Shown piece by piece: positions 44,501 to 52,408 of a stretch of DNA of 64,000 bases. The notes under the pieces are model-generated. The model made no database searches, was not told the origin of the DNA, and saw only the letters and a list, made by a program, of their open reading frames with translations. The stretch's first letter is position 1. Each line of letters starts with the position of its first letter. The stretch lies in the NCBI GenBank assembly GCA_043513815.1, contig CP121313.1:186001-250000 (forward strand), read 5' to 3'. A program made the translations under genes and the position numbers. This stretch comes from JANQIO01 sp043513815. Its GTDB lineage: Bacteria; Pseudomonadota; Gammaproteobacteria; Pseudomonadales; Halieaceae.

Positions 44501-45444
44501 CAGGAAAGACTCTTGTTGACCTGGATGCGGGGATCGATAAAGCCGTAGAGAATATCCACGGCGATTACCATCAGCACCAGGAAAGCCCCGTAGAACACGG
44601 TCGTTCCCATGATGACGGTGTAATCGAGCTGCTGCACTGCCTGGACGAAATAGCGCCCCAGTCCGGGGATGGCGAACACCAGTTCAACCACAAAGCCGCC
44701 CGTGGTAATGGCAGCGATGGCCGGGCCGAGCACGGTGACCACCGGCAGGATCGCGTTGCGAAGCTGGTGGCGGAAGAAAATGCGCCGCGGCGTGAGCCCC
44801 TTGGCGCGGGCGGTGCGAATGTAGTCCGTCTCAGCCACTTCCAGCATGGATGAGCGCATCAGGCGAGTGAGGTAGGCCATGGTGCCCAGTCCCAGTACCA
44901 GGGCCGGCACCAACATGTGGGCGACCGTGCCCCAGCCGGCGACCGGCAACAGGCTGACACCGAGCAGATTGTTGAGTCTGAGAATTGCCAGCTGTCCGAG
45001 CCCGGCAAATACGAAGCTGGGAACCGACACCGCGATGATCACCAGAAACATGATCAGGTAGTCAGGCATGCGGTCCCGGAACAGCGCCGTCAGCGCGCCG
45101 AAGGTGATTCCACCGCCGGCGGCAAACAGCAGGGCCAGCACACCCAGGGTGGCGGAAACCGGGAAGTGTTCGGCAATGATGTCATTGACGCGACGGTTCT
45201 GCTGGGTGAAGGAAATACCGAAATCGCCCCGCACCATGTTCTTCAGAAATAGCAGGTATTGCACTGGTACCGGCTTGTCCAGTCCGTAGGCGCGCTCCAG
45301 GTTGGCGCGAATTTCCGGTGTCACCGCCTTGTCGTTGAGCAACGGGTCGCCGGGCACCGCGTGCATGCCGAAGAAGGTGGCAGTGGCGATAAACCAGATG
45401 GTCACCACGCCTGACAGCAGGCGCTTGGCGATAAAGGTGCCCAC
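44500..45444 (-). CDS. oppB: Oligopeptide ABC transporter permease OppB-like
   Basis: 314 residues, six predicted spans. It starts MGTFIAKRLLSGVVTIWFIATATFFGMHAVPGDPL, a typical OppB/DppB N-terminus; SSMLEVAETDYIRTARAKGL is the ATPase-coupling loop. GTG start overlaps the oppA stop by one base; the stop overlaps the oppC start (TGATG). It pairs with OppC as the membrane channel. Confidence 0.93.
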   Translation of the reverse strand: MGTFIAKRLLSGVVTIWFIATATFFGMHAVPGDPLLNDKAVTPEIRANLERAYGLDKPVPVQYLLFLKNMVRGDFGISFTQQNRRVNDIIAEHFPVSATLGVLALLFAAGGGITFGALTALFRDRMPDYLIMFLVIIAVSVPSFVFAGLGQLAILRLNNLLGVSLLPVAGWGTVAHMLVPALVLGLGTMAYLTRLMRSSMLEVAETDYIRTARAKGLTPRRIFFRHQLRNAILPVVTVLGPAIAAITTGGFVVELVFAIPGLGRYFVQAVQQLDYTVIMGTTVFYGAFLVLMVIAVDILYGFIDPRIQVNKSLS

Positions 45445-47087
45445 TAGTCTGTCGCTCCCGTGCCGCTTTCCCGGTCGATGATATAGGTGTAGTTGAAGTT
45501 GGGATCACCGCCGATATGGTAGCGGCGTACACCATCTATGCGTTTGTCCTGGGCGTAGATGTAGCCGCGCTCATACTGGGGAATGATGGTCACATCCTCG
45601 TAGATGATGTCCTGGATACGCGCGAAGATCTCGTTGCGGCGGCGCTGGTCGGTGGTTTGCTGCGCCTCGATGATCAGTGCGTCGTACTCAGGATTGGAGT
45701 AGCGGCCACGGTTGTTGAGGTTCCAGGACGTGAACAGGTCGGCGAAAGTCATGGCGTCGTTGTAATCCGGGCCCCAGCCTGCCGCCACGATGTCGTAATC
45801 GCCGGCGGTCATCTTGGCCAGGCGCTGCTTGAAGATCTGCTTGTCCAGGCGGATTTCCAGACCGAGCGTGCGTGCCATGACATTCTGGAAGTATTCGGCC
45901 TGTTTATTGGCGTTGGGTGTATCGCTTAGCAGTATGGTCAGCGGTGGGATTTCATCAACGCCCAGTTCCTGCTTCGCCAGTGCCAGGTACTGCAGGCCGC
46001 GCTCGATGCTCAGCTCGGGCTTGTGAGGCGGGTACTGGGCCTGCAGGCTCTGGCCGTCGTCTCCCTGCAGCCAGCCCGGGAAAAGGGTGTAGGCAGGCAG
46101 GTTGCCCGGCACGCCGATGACCTTGTAGGTGAGCTCCGCGGCGTCGTAGACGGCCTGGATAGCGCGGCGCAGGTTGAGGTTGGCGGTCGGCCGGCCTTCC
46201 CGGTAGTTGAAGCCGAGGTAGAAAACGGTGCCGTCGCGAAAGGACTTGAGCTTCTGGTGCTCCTGCATCGCCATCTTCATGGCGGAAATCTGCAGGTTGG
46301 TCGCCATGGCAGTCTTGTCATCCATGAACAGGTTGAAGCGGGCGTTTGGGTCTTCGGTGATGTAGGGAACGTTGATGGCATCCAGCCGGATCGCGTCGCG
46401 GTTCCAGTAGTAGGGGTTCTTTTCCATGCGCATGGATGCACCATGCACCCAGTCGGTGAGGATGAAAGGCCCGTTGGACAGCAGGTTTACCGCGTCGGCG
46501 GCATAGCGCCCCTGCTGGGCGCGAAAGAAGTCTGCCCGCACGGGGCGAAAGCTGATGAAGGTCACCAAGTCGATGAAATAGGCCGTAGGTGAGACCAGAT
46601 GAGCCACCAGCGTGCGGTCGTCGATGGCTTCGACGCCGAGCGATTCCGGCGGCATCTCACCGGCGATGATCTGTTCCCCGTTTGGAAACAGGCGCATCAG
46701 GAAAGCATATTCAGCGGCATTCTGAGGGTTGGCGACCTGTTGCCAGGCAAACACGAAATCGTGGGCGGTGACTGGCTCTCCGTCGCTCCAGCGGGCGTCT
46801 TCGCGCAACCAGAAAGTGGCCTTCTCCTCGGTCAGCTCCCAGCGCTCCGCGACGCCGCCCACCAGATTGTTGGTGGCATCGCGGGTAATAAGGCCTTCGG
46901 TAATATGGTCAAGAACGGTGAAGCTGACCTGGTCGGTGGCGCGAATGGTGGTGAGCCACTGGGGTTCCTGGTCGGTGGCGATGGAAATTTCGTTATTGAC
47001 GGGGTCCACCGCCGGAGTAATGGCGGTCGCGGTGGGTGTTGCGCTGATGAATAGCGCTACAGCAAGTGTCGACAGTAGTGATCGCAT
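45444..47087 (-). CDS. oppA: Peptide ABC transporter substrate-binding protein (OppA/SBP family 5)
   Basis: 547 residues. Signal peptide at the start (MRSLLSTLAVALFISATPTATA). SBP-5 hallmarks are LDHITEGLITRD, WSDGEPVTAHDFVFAWQQVANP, NGPFILTDWVHGASMRMEKNPYYW and the late region FADLFTSWN. OppA-like features suggest oligopeptides, but the binding protein alone does not fix the substrate. ATG 47087 is preferred over upstream starts because the signal peptide begins there. It is the first gene of oppABCDF, 61 bases after rpiA. Confidence 0.93.
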   Translation of the reverse strand: MRSLLSTLAVALFISATPTATAITPAVDPVNNEISIATDQEPQWLTTIRATDQVSFTVLDHITEGLITRDATNNLVGGVAERWELTEEKATFWLREDARWSDGEPVTAHDFVFAWQQVANPQNAAEYAFLMRLFPNGEQIIAGEMPPESLGVEAIDDRTLVAHLVSPTAYFIDLVTFISFRPVRADFFRAQQGRYAADAVNLLSNGPFILTDWVHGASMRMEKNPYYWNRDAIRLDAINVPYITEDPNARFNLFMDDKTAMATNLQISAMKMAMQEHQKLKSFRDGTVFYLGFNYREGRPTANLNLRRAIQAVYDAAELTYKVIGVPGNLPAYTLFPGWLQGDDGQSLQAQYPPHKPELSIERGLQYLALAKQELGVDEIPPLTILLSDTPNANKQAEYFQNVMARTLGLEIRLDKQIFKQRLAKMTAGDYDIVAAGWGPDYNDAMTFADLFTSWNLNNRGRYSNPEYDALIIEAQQTTDQRRRNEIFARIQDIIYEDVTIIPQYERGYIYAQDKRIDGVRRYHIGGDPNFNYTYIIDRESGTGATD

Positions 47088-47148
47088 GAGGGTGCGGGTT
47101 GGCCTGGTCCGTGGGTACACACAGTACCCGGGAAGGCCGCGGATCATA

Positions 47149-47823
47149 TCACTGGGCATGGCGGGTTTCCACGCCCCCGGGCCGGCCCAGCAGCAGCACG
47201 TCGGCGGGCCGGTGGGCGAACAGGCCATTGGTCACTACCCCGACGATGTCGTTGATCTTGCGCTCTGTTTCCAGCGGTGCGGCTATGGGGAAGTTGAAGA
47301 CATCAAGAATGATATTGCCGTTGTCGGTGGTGAAGCCCTCTCGGTACACCGGATCTCCGCCCAGCTTGACCAGCGCCCGTGCCACGTGACCGCGGGCCAT
47401 GGGGATCACTTCGACAGGTAGCGGGAAATTGCCCAGCGTGTGAACCAGCTTGGATTCATCGGCGATGCAGATGAATTCCTCAGCCACCGCCGCAACGATT
47501 TTCTCGCGGGTCAGGGCGCCACCGCCACCCTTGATAAGTTGCAGCGCGGCATTGCTTTCGTCGGCGCCGTCAATATAAAAGCTGATCCGGTCGACGCTGT
47601 TGAGGTCGTAGACCGGGAGGCCATTGTCGCGCAGCCGGGCGGCAGAGGCCTCGGAACTGGCAACAGTCGCATCTATGTCCGCGCGAATTTCGCCCAGCGC
47701 ATCAATAAAGTAATTGGCCGTAGAGCCAGTGCCGATGCCGATAACGCTGTCGCGCTCCAGCTTCGGGCGGATGTATTCCAGCGCCGCCGCAGCCACGGCC
47801 TGCTTCATCTCGTCCTGGTGCAT
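47149..47823 (-). CDS. rpiA: Ribose-5-phosphate isomerase A
   Basis: Interconverts ribose-5-phosphate and ribulose-5-phosphate, 224 residues. Motifs: VIGIGTGSTANYFIDAL, the active-site IDGADESNAALQLIKGGGGALTREKIVA with the catalytic Asp/Lys/Glu, and FICIADESKLV. ATG start at 47823. It is divergent from ilvA, the pairing known in Pseudomonas. Confidence 0.97.
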   Translation of the reverse strand: MHQDEMKQAVAAAALEYIRPKLERDSVIGIGTGSTANYFIDALGEIRADIDATVASSEASAARLRDNGLPVYDLNSVDRISFYIDGADESNAALQLIKGGGGALTREKIVAAVAEEFICIADESKLVHTLGNFPLPVEVIPMARGHVARALVKLGGDPVYREGFTTDNGNIILDVFNFPIAAPLETERKINDIVGVVTNGLFAHRPADVLLLGRPGGVETRHAQ

Positions 47824-47957
47824 CGCATGGCTCCTTGTGCCAGCCGCCGATTGAGCAAAGCGGCATTATAGGGCCACGCCCAGACGACCAACAGTGTTGG
47901 GCTGCAAATAGCGGCAGGCTCCATTAGTATGGCGTGGCTTTCTATCAGGCGGCCGCC

Positions 47958-49475
47958 ATGCCACAGAGTTATGTAAAACGAATCCTCGAGTCGCGCGTTT
48001 ATGACGTGGCCAGGGAAACCCCTATCGATCACGCTCGCCTGCTGTCGCAGCGCCTCGGCAATCGAATTCTGCTCAAGCGCGAAGATCTGCAGCCAGTGTT
48101 CTCTTTCAAGCTGCGAGGGGCCTACAACAAGATGTCGCGCCTCAGCGCAGAGGAGCGCGCCTGCGGCGTCATCACAGCGTCCGCCGGCAATCATGCTCAG
48201 GGCCTGGCCTATTCTGCCAACCGCATGGGCGTGAAGGCCACCATCGTCATGCCCCGAACTACCCCCGGCATCAAGGTCGACGGCGTGCGTTCCCACGGTG
48301 CCCGGGTCGTGTTGCACGGCGACACCTTCGATGAGGCGGCTGCCCATGCCAGCCAGCTGATGGCAGATAAAGGTCTGGTCTATGTGCACCCCTACGATGA
48401 CCCGGATGTGATCGCAGGCCAGGGTACTGTGGGCATGGAGATCGTGCGCCAGCACCCGGACCCCATTGAAGCCGTCTTTGTACCGGTAGGCGGTGGCGGC
48501 CTGCTGGCGGGAGTGGCGGCCTACCTGAAATACGTGCGCCCCGAGATCAAGCTGATCGGCGTTGAACCCGAGGATGCCGCCTGCCTGGCGGCGGCGCTGG
48601 AGAAGCGTCGCCGGGTGACCCTGCCGGAAGTGGGCCTGTTTGCCGACGGGGTGGCGGTTGCGCAGATCGGCAAGGAACCGTTCAGGATTATCCGCGACAC
48701 GGTGGACGAAGTGATTACTGCCAGCACCGATGAAATGTGTGCGGCGATCAAGGATACCTTCGAGGATACCCGCTCCATCGCTGAGCCGGCGGGCGCGCTT
48801 GCGCTGGCCGGATTGAAGAAATATATCGAGCGCGAGGGTGTTACTGAGAGGACGCTACTGGCGATTTCCAGCGGGGCCAATACCAATTTTGATCGGCTGC
48901 GCTATATTTCCGAGCGCACTGAGATTGGGGAACAACGCGAAATCGTGCTGAGCGTTTCGATCCCAGAGCGGCCGGGCAGCTTCAAGGCTTTTTGCAGTGA
49001 CCTGGGCAAGCGCTCGATCACAGAGTTCAACTACCGCTTCACCGATGAACGTGATGCTCATATCTTCGTCGGCGTCAAAATCGCTGCGGGCGTCGATGGC
49101 GCTGAGGACGTGGCGGCTGACCTGGAGGCCAAGGGCTACCCGGTTATCGACCTGACGGATAACCTGCTGGCCAGCCTGCACGTGCGCCACATGGTGGGCG
49201 GCCACAGGCCCGGCAGCATCAGTAACGAGATAGTGTTCCGCGTGGAGTTCCCGGAGCGCCCCGGTGCACTGCTCAATTTCCTGACCCGTCTGGGGCAGCG
49301 CTGGAATATAACCCTGTTTCACTACCGCAGCCACGGTGCGGCCTACGGCCGTGTGCTGGTCGGTCTACAGGTCGAACCGGGTGAACGTCGCGAAGTGCTG
49401 AAAGCATTGGAAAGCACTCACTACCGGTTCTGGGAAGAGACCGGGAATCCCGCCTATCACCAGTATTTAGGCTGA
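47958..49475 (+). CDS. ilvA: Threonine ammonia-lyase, biosynthetic
   Basis: PLP enzyme that converts threonine to 2-oxobutanoate, first step of isoleucine synthesis. 505 residues. The PLP lysine lies in LKREDLQPVFSFKLRGAYNKM; the phosphate loop is GGGGLLAG-like (VPVGGGGLLAGVAAY). After residue 325 come two ACT-like regulatory domains (SVSIPERPGSFKAFCSDL and RVEFPERPGALLNFLTRL), as in the isoleucine-inhibited form. ATG 47958 gives the usual MPQSYVKRILESRVYDVA start. Confidence 0.97.
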   Translation: MPQSYVKRILESRVYDVARETPIDHARLLSQRLGNRILLKREDLQPVFSFKLRGAYNKMSRLSAEERACGVITASAGNHAQGLAYSANRMGVKATIVMPRTTPGIKVDGVRSHGARVVLHGDTFDEAAAHASQLMADKGLVYVHPYDDPDVIAGQGTVGMEIVRQHPDPIEAVFVPVGGGGLLAGVAAYLKYVRPEIKLIGVEPEDAACLAAALEKRRRVTLPEVGLFADGVAVAQIGKEPFRIIRDTVDEVITASTDEMCAAIKDTFEDTRSIAEPAGALALAGLKKYIEREGVTERTLLAISSGANTNFDRLRYISERTEIGEQREIVLSVSIPERPGSFKAFCSDLGKRSITEFNYRFTDERDAHIFVGVKIAAGVDGAEDVAADLEAKGYPVIDLTDNLLASLHVRHMVGGHRPGSISNEIVFRVEFPERPGALLNFLTRLGQRWNITLFHYRSHGAAYGRVLVGLQVEPGERREVLKALESTHYRFWEETGNPAYHQYLG

Positions 49476-49575
49476 AATCCCGGCTGTCGCTGTCAGCACG
49501 CGTGTCACAATTTTTTGACACAAAGATTAATAGGGGCTTGCATTTCCGCCACCGATACATAAACTCAGCTTTCGT

Positions 49576-49682
49576 TTGTGGCAAATTACCAAAAAACGCT
49601 GTTGCAAGTCCTCCTGCTTAACCGGGCTTCTAAGGCGAAATAAATAGCCACAACTAATGGGCGGATTGCCGTAATGCCGCCC
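49576..49682 (+). ncRNA. Candidate structured leader of the small membrane protein gene
   Basis: Two helices are seen in the 244-base gap after ilvA. TTGTGGC (49576-49582) pairs with GCCACAA (49647-49653), enclosing a possible GGC/GCC hairpin (49634-49649 region). A second hairpin, GGGCGG-ATT / AAT-CCGCCC with one bulged base, spans 49659-49682. Strings inside (GGCAAA, then TTGCAAGTCCTCCTGCTTAA, then CGGATTGCCG) recall parts of the cyclic-di-GMP-I riboswitch core, but its first hairpin is missing. TTGACA at 49515-49520 could be a -35 box. Confidence 0.35.
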
Positions 49683-49719
49683 GAATCTGCAAGTGGTTGA
49701 GTACTGAGGGGCGAAGAAG

Positions 49720-49881
49720 GTGAAAAAGAAGCCTGATCTTCTAGTGGTTTTACTGGCGGTGTTTGGCCTTGGCGTTGCGGTAACGCTGCTGATGCCGATG
49801 AGTTCCAGTCGCAGTGTTGCTGAGCCGGTGTCTGCACTGCATGCCGGTGTGTTTACGGCTGAAGAACTCGCGTCAGACTAA
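49720..49881 (+). CDS. Small single-span membrane protein, 53 residues
   Basis: GTG start at 49720 with GAGGGG about eight bases upstream; TAA at 49879-49881. It starts with a basic tip MKKKPD, then one hydrophobic span (about 7-26, LLVVLLAVFGLGVAVTLLMP) and a short polar tail ending EELASD. It could be a signal-anchored small protein. No family is recognised. A hairpin terminator follows 26 bases later, so this is a complete small transcription unit. Coding potential is judged by start, ribosome site and sequence logic only. Confidence 0.6.
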   Translation: MKKKPDLLVVLLAVFGLGVAVTLLMPMSSSRSVAEPVSALHAGVFTAEELASD

Positions 49882-49893
49882 GTATTTGCACAT

Positions 49894-50475
49894 TCATGTG
49901 CACTCCAAAGGGGGCCTCAGGGCCCCCTTTTCTGTTATGACGAGGGTCATTGGGACGTCCCAGGGATCCAGCGGTAATCGCTCCACGGCCTGACAGCTGT
50001 GCGCAACACCCACCACGCGCCCGCCAATCTTGCCCAGGACACGGTCGTAATAACCCCCGCCCATACCCAGCCGCTGCCCGGCCCGTGTGAAAGCGACCAG
50101 TGGTGCTACCACCAGGTCCAGCCTGGCGGCATCGGCCATCGGTGCGTCCAGAGCGGGTTCAGGAATGCCATACCGATTGCGAATCATCTTTTTGCCCGGC
50201 TTGAGCTCAGCAAAGCCCATGCCGCCGTCGCGCTGGAGGCGCGGCAGGTAAACCTTTTTGTGCCGGCGCCAGGCCATGCGCATTAGCGGTCCCAGGTCAA
50301 TTTCGCCGTCACAGGCCCAGTACATGGCCACGCGGCGTGCCGACCGGAAATGCGGCATACGAGCCAGCCGCCGTGCCAGCAGCAGCGCGTGGCGGCGCTG
50401 GGTTGTCGGCGACAGGGATCGCCGGCGAGCGCGCATCTCCGCGCGCACCGCCCGCTTGCTCTCAGCCGTATCCAA
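49894..50475 (-). CDS. fau: 5-Formyltetrahydrofolate cyclo-ligase
   Basis: Converts 5-formyl- to 5,10-methenyltetrahydrofolate with ATP, about 193 residues. Motifs: KRAVRAEMRARRRSLSP at the start, VAMYWACDGEIDLGPLMR, VYLPRLQRDGGMGFAEL, and the signature LVAFTRAGQRLGMGGGYYDRVLG. No ATG fits; TTG 50475 has GGAG eight bases upstream and gives a family-like N-terminus. The frame stays open upstream only through the 68-bp repeats. Its last codons are encoded by a terminator hairpin. In gammaproteobacteria fau normally follows ssrS, as here. Confidence 0.92.
   Translation of the reverse strand: MDTAESKRAVRAEMRARRRSLSPTTQRRHALLLARRLARMPHFRSARRVAMYWACDGEIDLGPLMRMAWRRHKKVYLPRLQRDGGMGFAELKPGKKMIRNRYGIPEPALDAPMADAARLDLVVAPLVAFTRAGQRLGMGGGYYDRVLGKIGGRVVGVAHSCQAVERLPLDPWDVPMTLVITEKGALRPPLECT
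49907..49931. terminator. Bidirectional terminator between the small membrane protein gene and fau
   Basis: Perfect 10-bp stem AAAGGGGGCC / GGCCCCCTTT with a TCAG loop; T-run on the plus strand and A-run mirrored for the minus strand. The fau stop lies beyond it at 49894, so the hairpin is within the fau coding end. Confidence 0.85.
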
Positions 50476-50542
50476 GGTACAACTCCAGTAAGGACGCAAC
50501 GCCCAGATTCTACCCCACCCTCGACAGCACACACCCACAGCA

Positions 50543-50928
50543 CCTCGATATCCATGGAGGCTGATGCCACAAGCGGTCTTATAGAAAAGAAAACAACTGG
50601 TCCAGCAGCGCCTCGATATCCATAGAGGCTTTAGCCAGGAGCGGTTGTATAGAAAAGCAATACGCCAGTCCCGCAGCGCCTCGATATCCATAGAGGCTTA
50701 AGCCACAAGCGGTCTTATAGAAAAGAGATACGCCAGTCCCGCAGCGCCTCGATATCCATAGAGGCTTAAGCCACAAGCGGTCTTATAGAAAAGAGATACG
50801 CCAGTCCCGCAGCGCCTCGATATCCATAGAGGCTTAAGCCAGGAGCGGTTTTATAGAAAATCAATATGCCAGTCCGGCAGCGCCTCGATATCCATAGAGG
50901 CTTAAGCCAGGAGCGGTCTTGTAAAAAG
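50543..50928. repeat. 68-bp tandem repeat array between ssrS and fau
   Basis: Five full units at 50543, 50611, 50679, 50747 and 50815, and a partial one at 50883-50928. Units 50679 and 50747 are identical; the outer ones diverge. Each has CCTCGATATCCATAGAGG (a weak hairpin) and the palindrome GGCTTAAGCC in most copies, then an A-rich TATAGAAAA stretch. On the minus strand this lies directly after the 6S RNA 3' end and before fau, so it would be transcribed as spacer. 68 is not a multiple of three, so it does not encode a repeat protein. Confidence 0.95.
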
Positions 50929-50933
50929 AAAAA

Positions 50934-51113
50934 GGAAGCCCCGGAGTACCGCTGAGAACTTTGCCCTTGAACCCGATGGTTCAAGGCGGTGGTCACTGTG
51001 CTGAATTAGGCTTCCCGTCGTAACGGACCTGCACATCATCAGCAGCGAGCAACCCCCTGGGTTGGTATTATCGGGTAGAGAACTCGTCCTCTGGCGAGTA
51101 CACCAGGATTCCC
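50934..51113 (-). ncRNA. ssrS: 6S RNA
   Basis: Regulatory RNA that binds sigma-70 RNA polymerase. Read on the minus strand, about 180 nt. The conserved 3' part has CCTTGAACC...GGTTCAAGG followed by the closing strand GCGGTACTCCGGGGCTTCC, which pairs with the 5' strand GGAATCCTGGTGTACTCGCC. This end-to-end pairing, the TTGAAC/GTTCAA hairpin and the location between zapA and fau are diagnostic. The ends are inferred from the closing helix and the -10 box; exact termini are not certain. Confidence 0.93.
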
Positions 51114-51118
51114 ACGGA

Positions 51119-51124
51119 AGTATA
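51119..51124 (-). promoter_or_regulatory. -10 box of the 6S RNA promoter
   Basis: On the minus strand TATACT at 51124-51119, six or seven bases before the inferred 6S RNA 5' end. No good -35 box is seen at the standard distance. Confidence 0.55.
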
Positions 51125-51144
51125 GCGGACTTGCCAGGGAGCGG

Positions 51145-51465
51145 CTAACCGATCTCCATTTGCCGCAGTGAGAAGATAGCCTCGTCAATTTTGCGGGTCA
51201 GGCTCGACACGGCTTCCTCAGAGGCGCCGTCTGCGGTCGGCGCATCTTCCTGTTCAGAGGCCTGGAGCAACTCGTGACTGATATTGAGGGCAGCCATCAC
51301 GGCGATTCTCTCCAGCCCGATCACCTTGCCGGACTCGCGAATCGAGCGCATCTGCTTGTCGAGGTAGGATGCGGATACAATCAGCTCCGCTTCCTGTTCC
51401 GGTGGACAGGCGACCTGGTATTCCTTGTCGAGGATGCTGACAGACACGGTGCGGGCTTTGCTCAT
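51145..51465 (-). CDS. zapA: Cell division protein ZapA
   Basis: FtsZ-ring stabiliser, 106 residues. It starts MSKARTVSVSILDKEYQVACPPEQEAELIVSASYLD, the typical ZapA N-terminal domain, with a C-terminal helical part that forms the coiled coil. ATG 51465 has GGAG eight bases upstream and overlaps the stop of the preceding gene (ATGA). It lies directly upstream of the 6S RNA gene, as in most gammaproteobacteria. Confidence 0.95.
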   Translation of the reverse strand: MSKARTVSVSILDKEYQVACPPEQEAELIVSASYLDKQMRSIRESGKVIGLERIAVMAALNISHELLQASEQEDAPTADGASEEAVSSLTRKIDEAIFSLRQMEIG

Positions 51466-51671
51466 TTTTCGAGCTCCATGGTCTTCAATCGGTCGAGCAT
51501 GGTTTCGACCTGGTCTCTGGCCTGCTCGTTGCGGGCCAGCAGAGAGTCCCGCTCCGCCGACCATTGCCGGGCGTCAGCCTTGAGGCTGACGTTCTCGCGA
51601 TTCAAGTCGGCGCAGAGCTTGATAAGATCGTCTATCTTTTGCTCCAGCGCTTTAAACTGCGTGTCCGGCAT
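51462..51671 (-). CDS. TIGR02449 family short coiled-coil protein (ZapB-like)
   Basis: 69 residues, almost entirely a predicted coiled coil: FKALEQKIDDLIKLCADLNRENVSL followed by heptads to the C-terminus. Proteins of this family regularly precede zapA and resemble ZapB in size and form; a role at the division ring is plausible but not shown. ATG 51671 is chosen because the promoter (-10 at 51720-51715) lies downstream of the more distant in-frame starts. Confidence 0.85.
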   Translation of the reverse strand: MPDTQFKALEQKIDDLIKLCADLNRENVSLKADARQWSAERDSLLARNEQARDQVETMLDRLKTMELEK

Positions 51672-51714
51672 GATGGTGTAATACACCTGTTGTTCTGAAT
51701 TATCAGGTGTCATT

Positions 51715-51743
51715 ACTATAGAGTTCGACCCGGGGCAGGTCAA
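51715..51743 (-). promoter_or_regulatory. Sigma-70 promoter of the TIGR02449-zapA-ssrS region
   Basis: On the minus strand TTGACC (51743-51738), a 17-base spacer and TATAGT (51720-51715). Good consensus match; a start near 51708 gives a leader of about 37 bases containing an ACACCTG/CAGGTGT inverted repeat. Confidence 0.65.
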
Positions 51744-51808
51744 TTCGCTAAATCATAGTAATATCAACAACCTGCCAACGATTTCACGAAATTGACAGAA
51801 GTAATTGC

Positions 51809-52408
51809 ATGGAACTCAGCAACGCCGAAGACCAACCTTTCGATTTCGACGACTTTGCCAACCAGCTGGTGGCGGAGGGTGCCGAGCAATCGCCGTCCTA
51901 TGTTCACGGCGGAATATGCGGGGTTTATGCCGGCGCCGGACGCGTCGACGCCGAAGATTGCCTCGCGGCCACCTCCCAGGCCCTGGAGCTGGGCCTGCAC
52001 GGCGAGTTGGGTGAAACCAGCGTCAGGTTGGCGCAGGTCACCGGCCGCGCCCTGCTGGACGAGGAGTTTGACTTCCACCTGCTGCTGCCGGACGACGATC
52101 ACGAGATTAGCCAGCGGGTGCGCTGCCTGGGCGAGTGGTGTCAGGGTTTCCTGGCCTGCTATGCGCTCATGGCCACCAAAACCGATGGCGCCGGCCTCGA
52201 CGAGGAGAGCAGCGAAGTCCTCAAGGACATCGCCGCTATCGCCCAGGCCGACCCGGACGTCAACGATGAGGAGGACAGCGACGAGGACAGCGAAGAGGCT
52301 GAAAGCCACTTTTTCGAGCTGACCGAATACCTGCGCTTTGCCTGCATGAATCTGTTCATGAACCAGGTGATAGATGACGGTGAAGGCGGGCCGGAGTCCG
52401 TGCAGTGA
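51809..52408 (+). CDS. ygfB: UPF0149 family protein YgfB
   Basis: 199 residues of the YgfB/YecA-like fold. Family stretches: SYVHGGICGVYAGAG near residue 30 and LGEWCQGFLACYAL near 112. An acidic insert (DEEDSDEDSEEAE) lies near 155-167. In Pseudomonas aeruginosa YgfB affects ampD expression and beta-lactam resistance; a similar role here is unproven. Divergent from the TIGR02449 gene; its stop overlaps ubiH (GTGA). The pepP gene that usually lies between ygfB and ubiH is absent. Confidence 0.92.
   Translation: MELSNAEDQPFDFDDFANQLVAEGAEQSPSYVHGGICGVYAGAGRVDAEDCLAATSQALELGLHGELGETSVRLAQVTGRALLDEEFDFHLLLPDDDHEISQRVRCLGEWCQGFLACYALMATKTDGAGLDEESSEVLKDIAAIAQADPDVNDEEDSDEDSEEAESHFFELTEYLRFACMNLFMNQVIDDGEGGPESVQ

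Noticed and set aside
49528..49700. Cyclic-di-GMP-I (GEMM) riboswitch before the small membrane protein
   Set aside because: Only fragments of the core resemble the consensus; the first GNRA-capped hairpin is not seen. Kept as an unclassified structured leader instead.
50543..50928. The 68-bp array as a CRISPR
   Set aside because: The whole unit repeats, with no constant repeat plus unique spacers, and no cas genes are nearby.
50579..50996. Minus-strand open frames through the 68-bp repeats, encoding recurring LWISRRC / YGYRGAAG-like peptides
   Set aside because: The unit is 68 bases, so the frame shifts in every copy; no ribosome site or family match. These are by-products of the repeat, and the long upstream extension of fau is part of the same effect.
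51672..51743. Longer N-terminus for the TIGR02449 protein starting at 51713 or 51743
   Set aside because: The good promoter at 51743-51715 would lie inside or downstream of those starts; family members begin near the chosen ATG at 51671.
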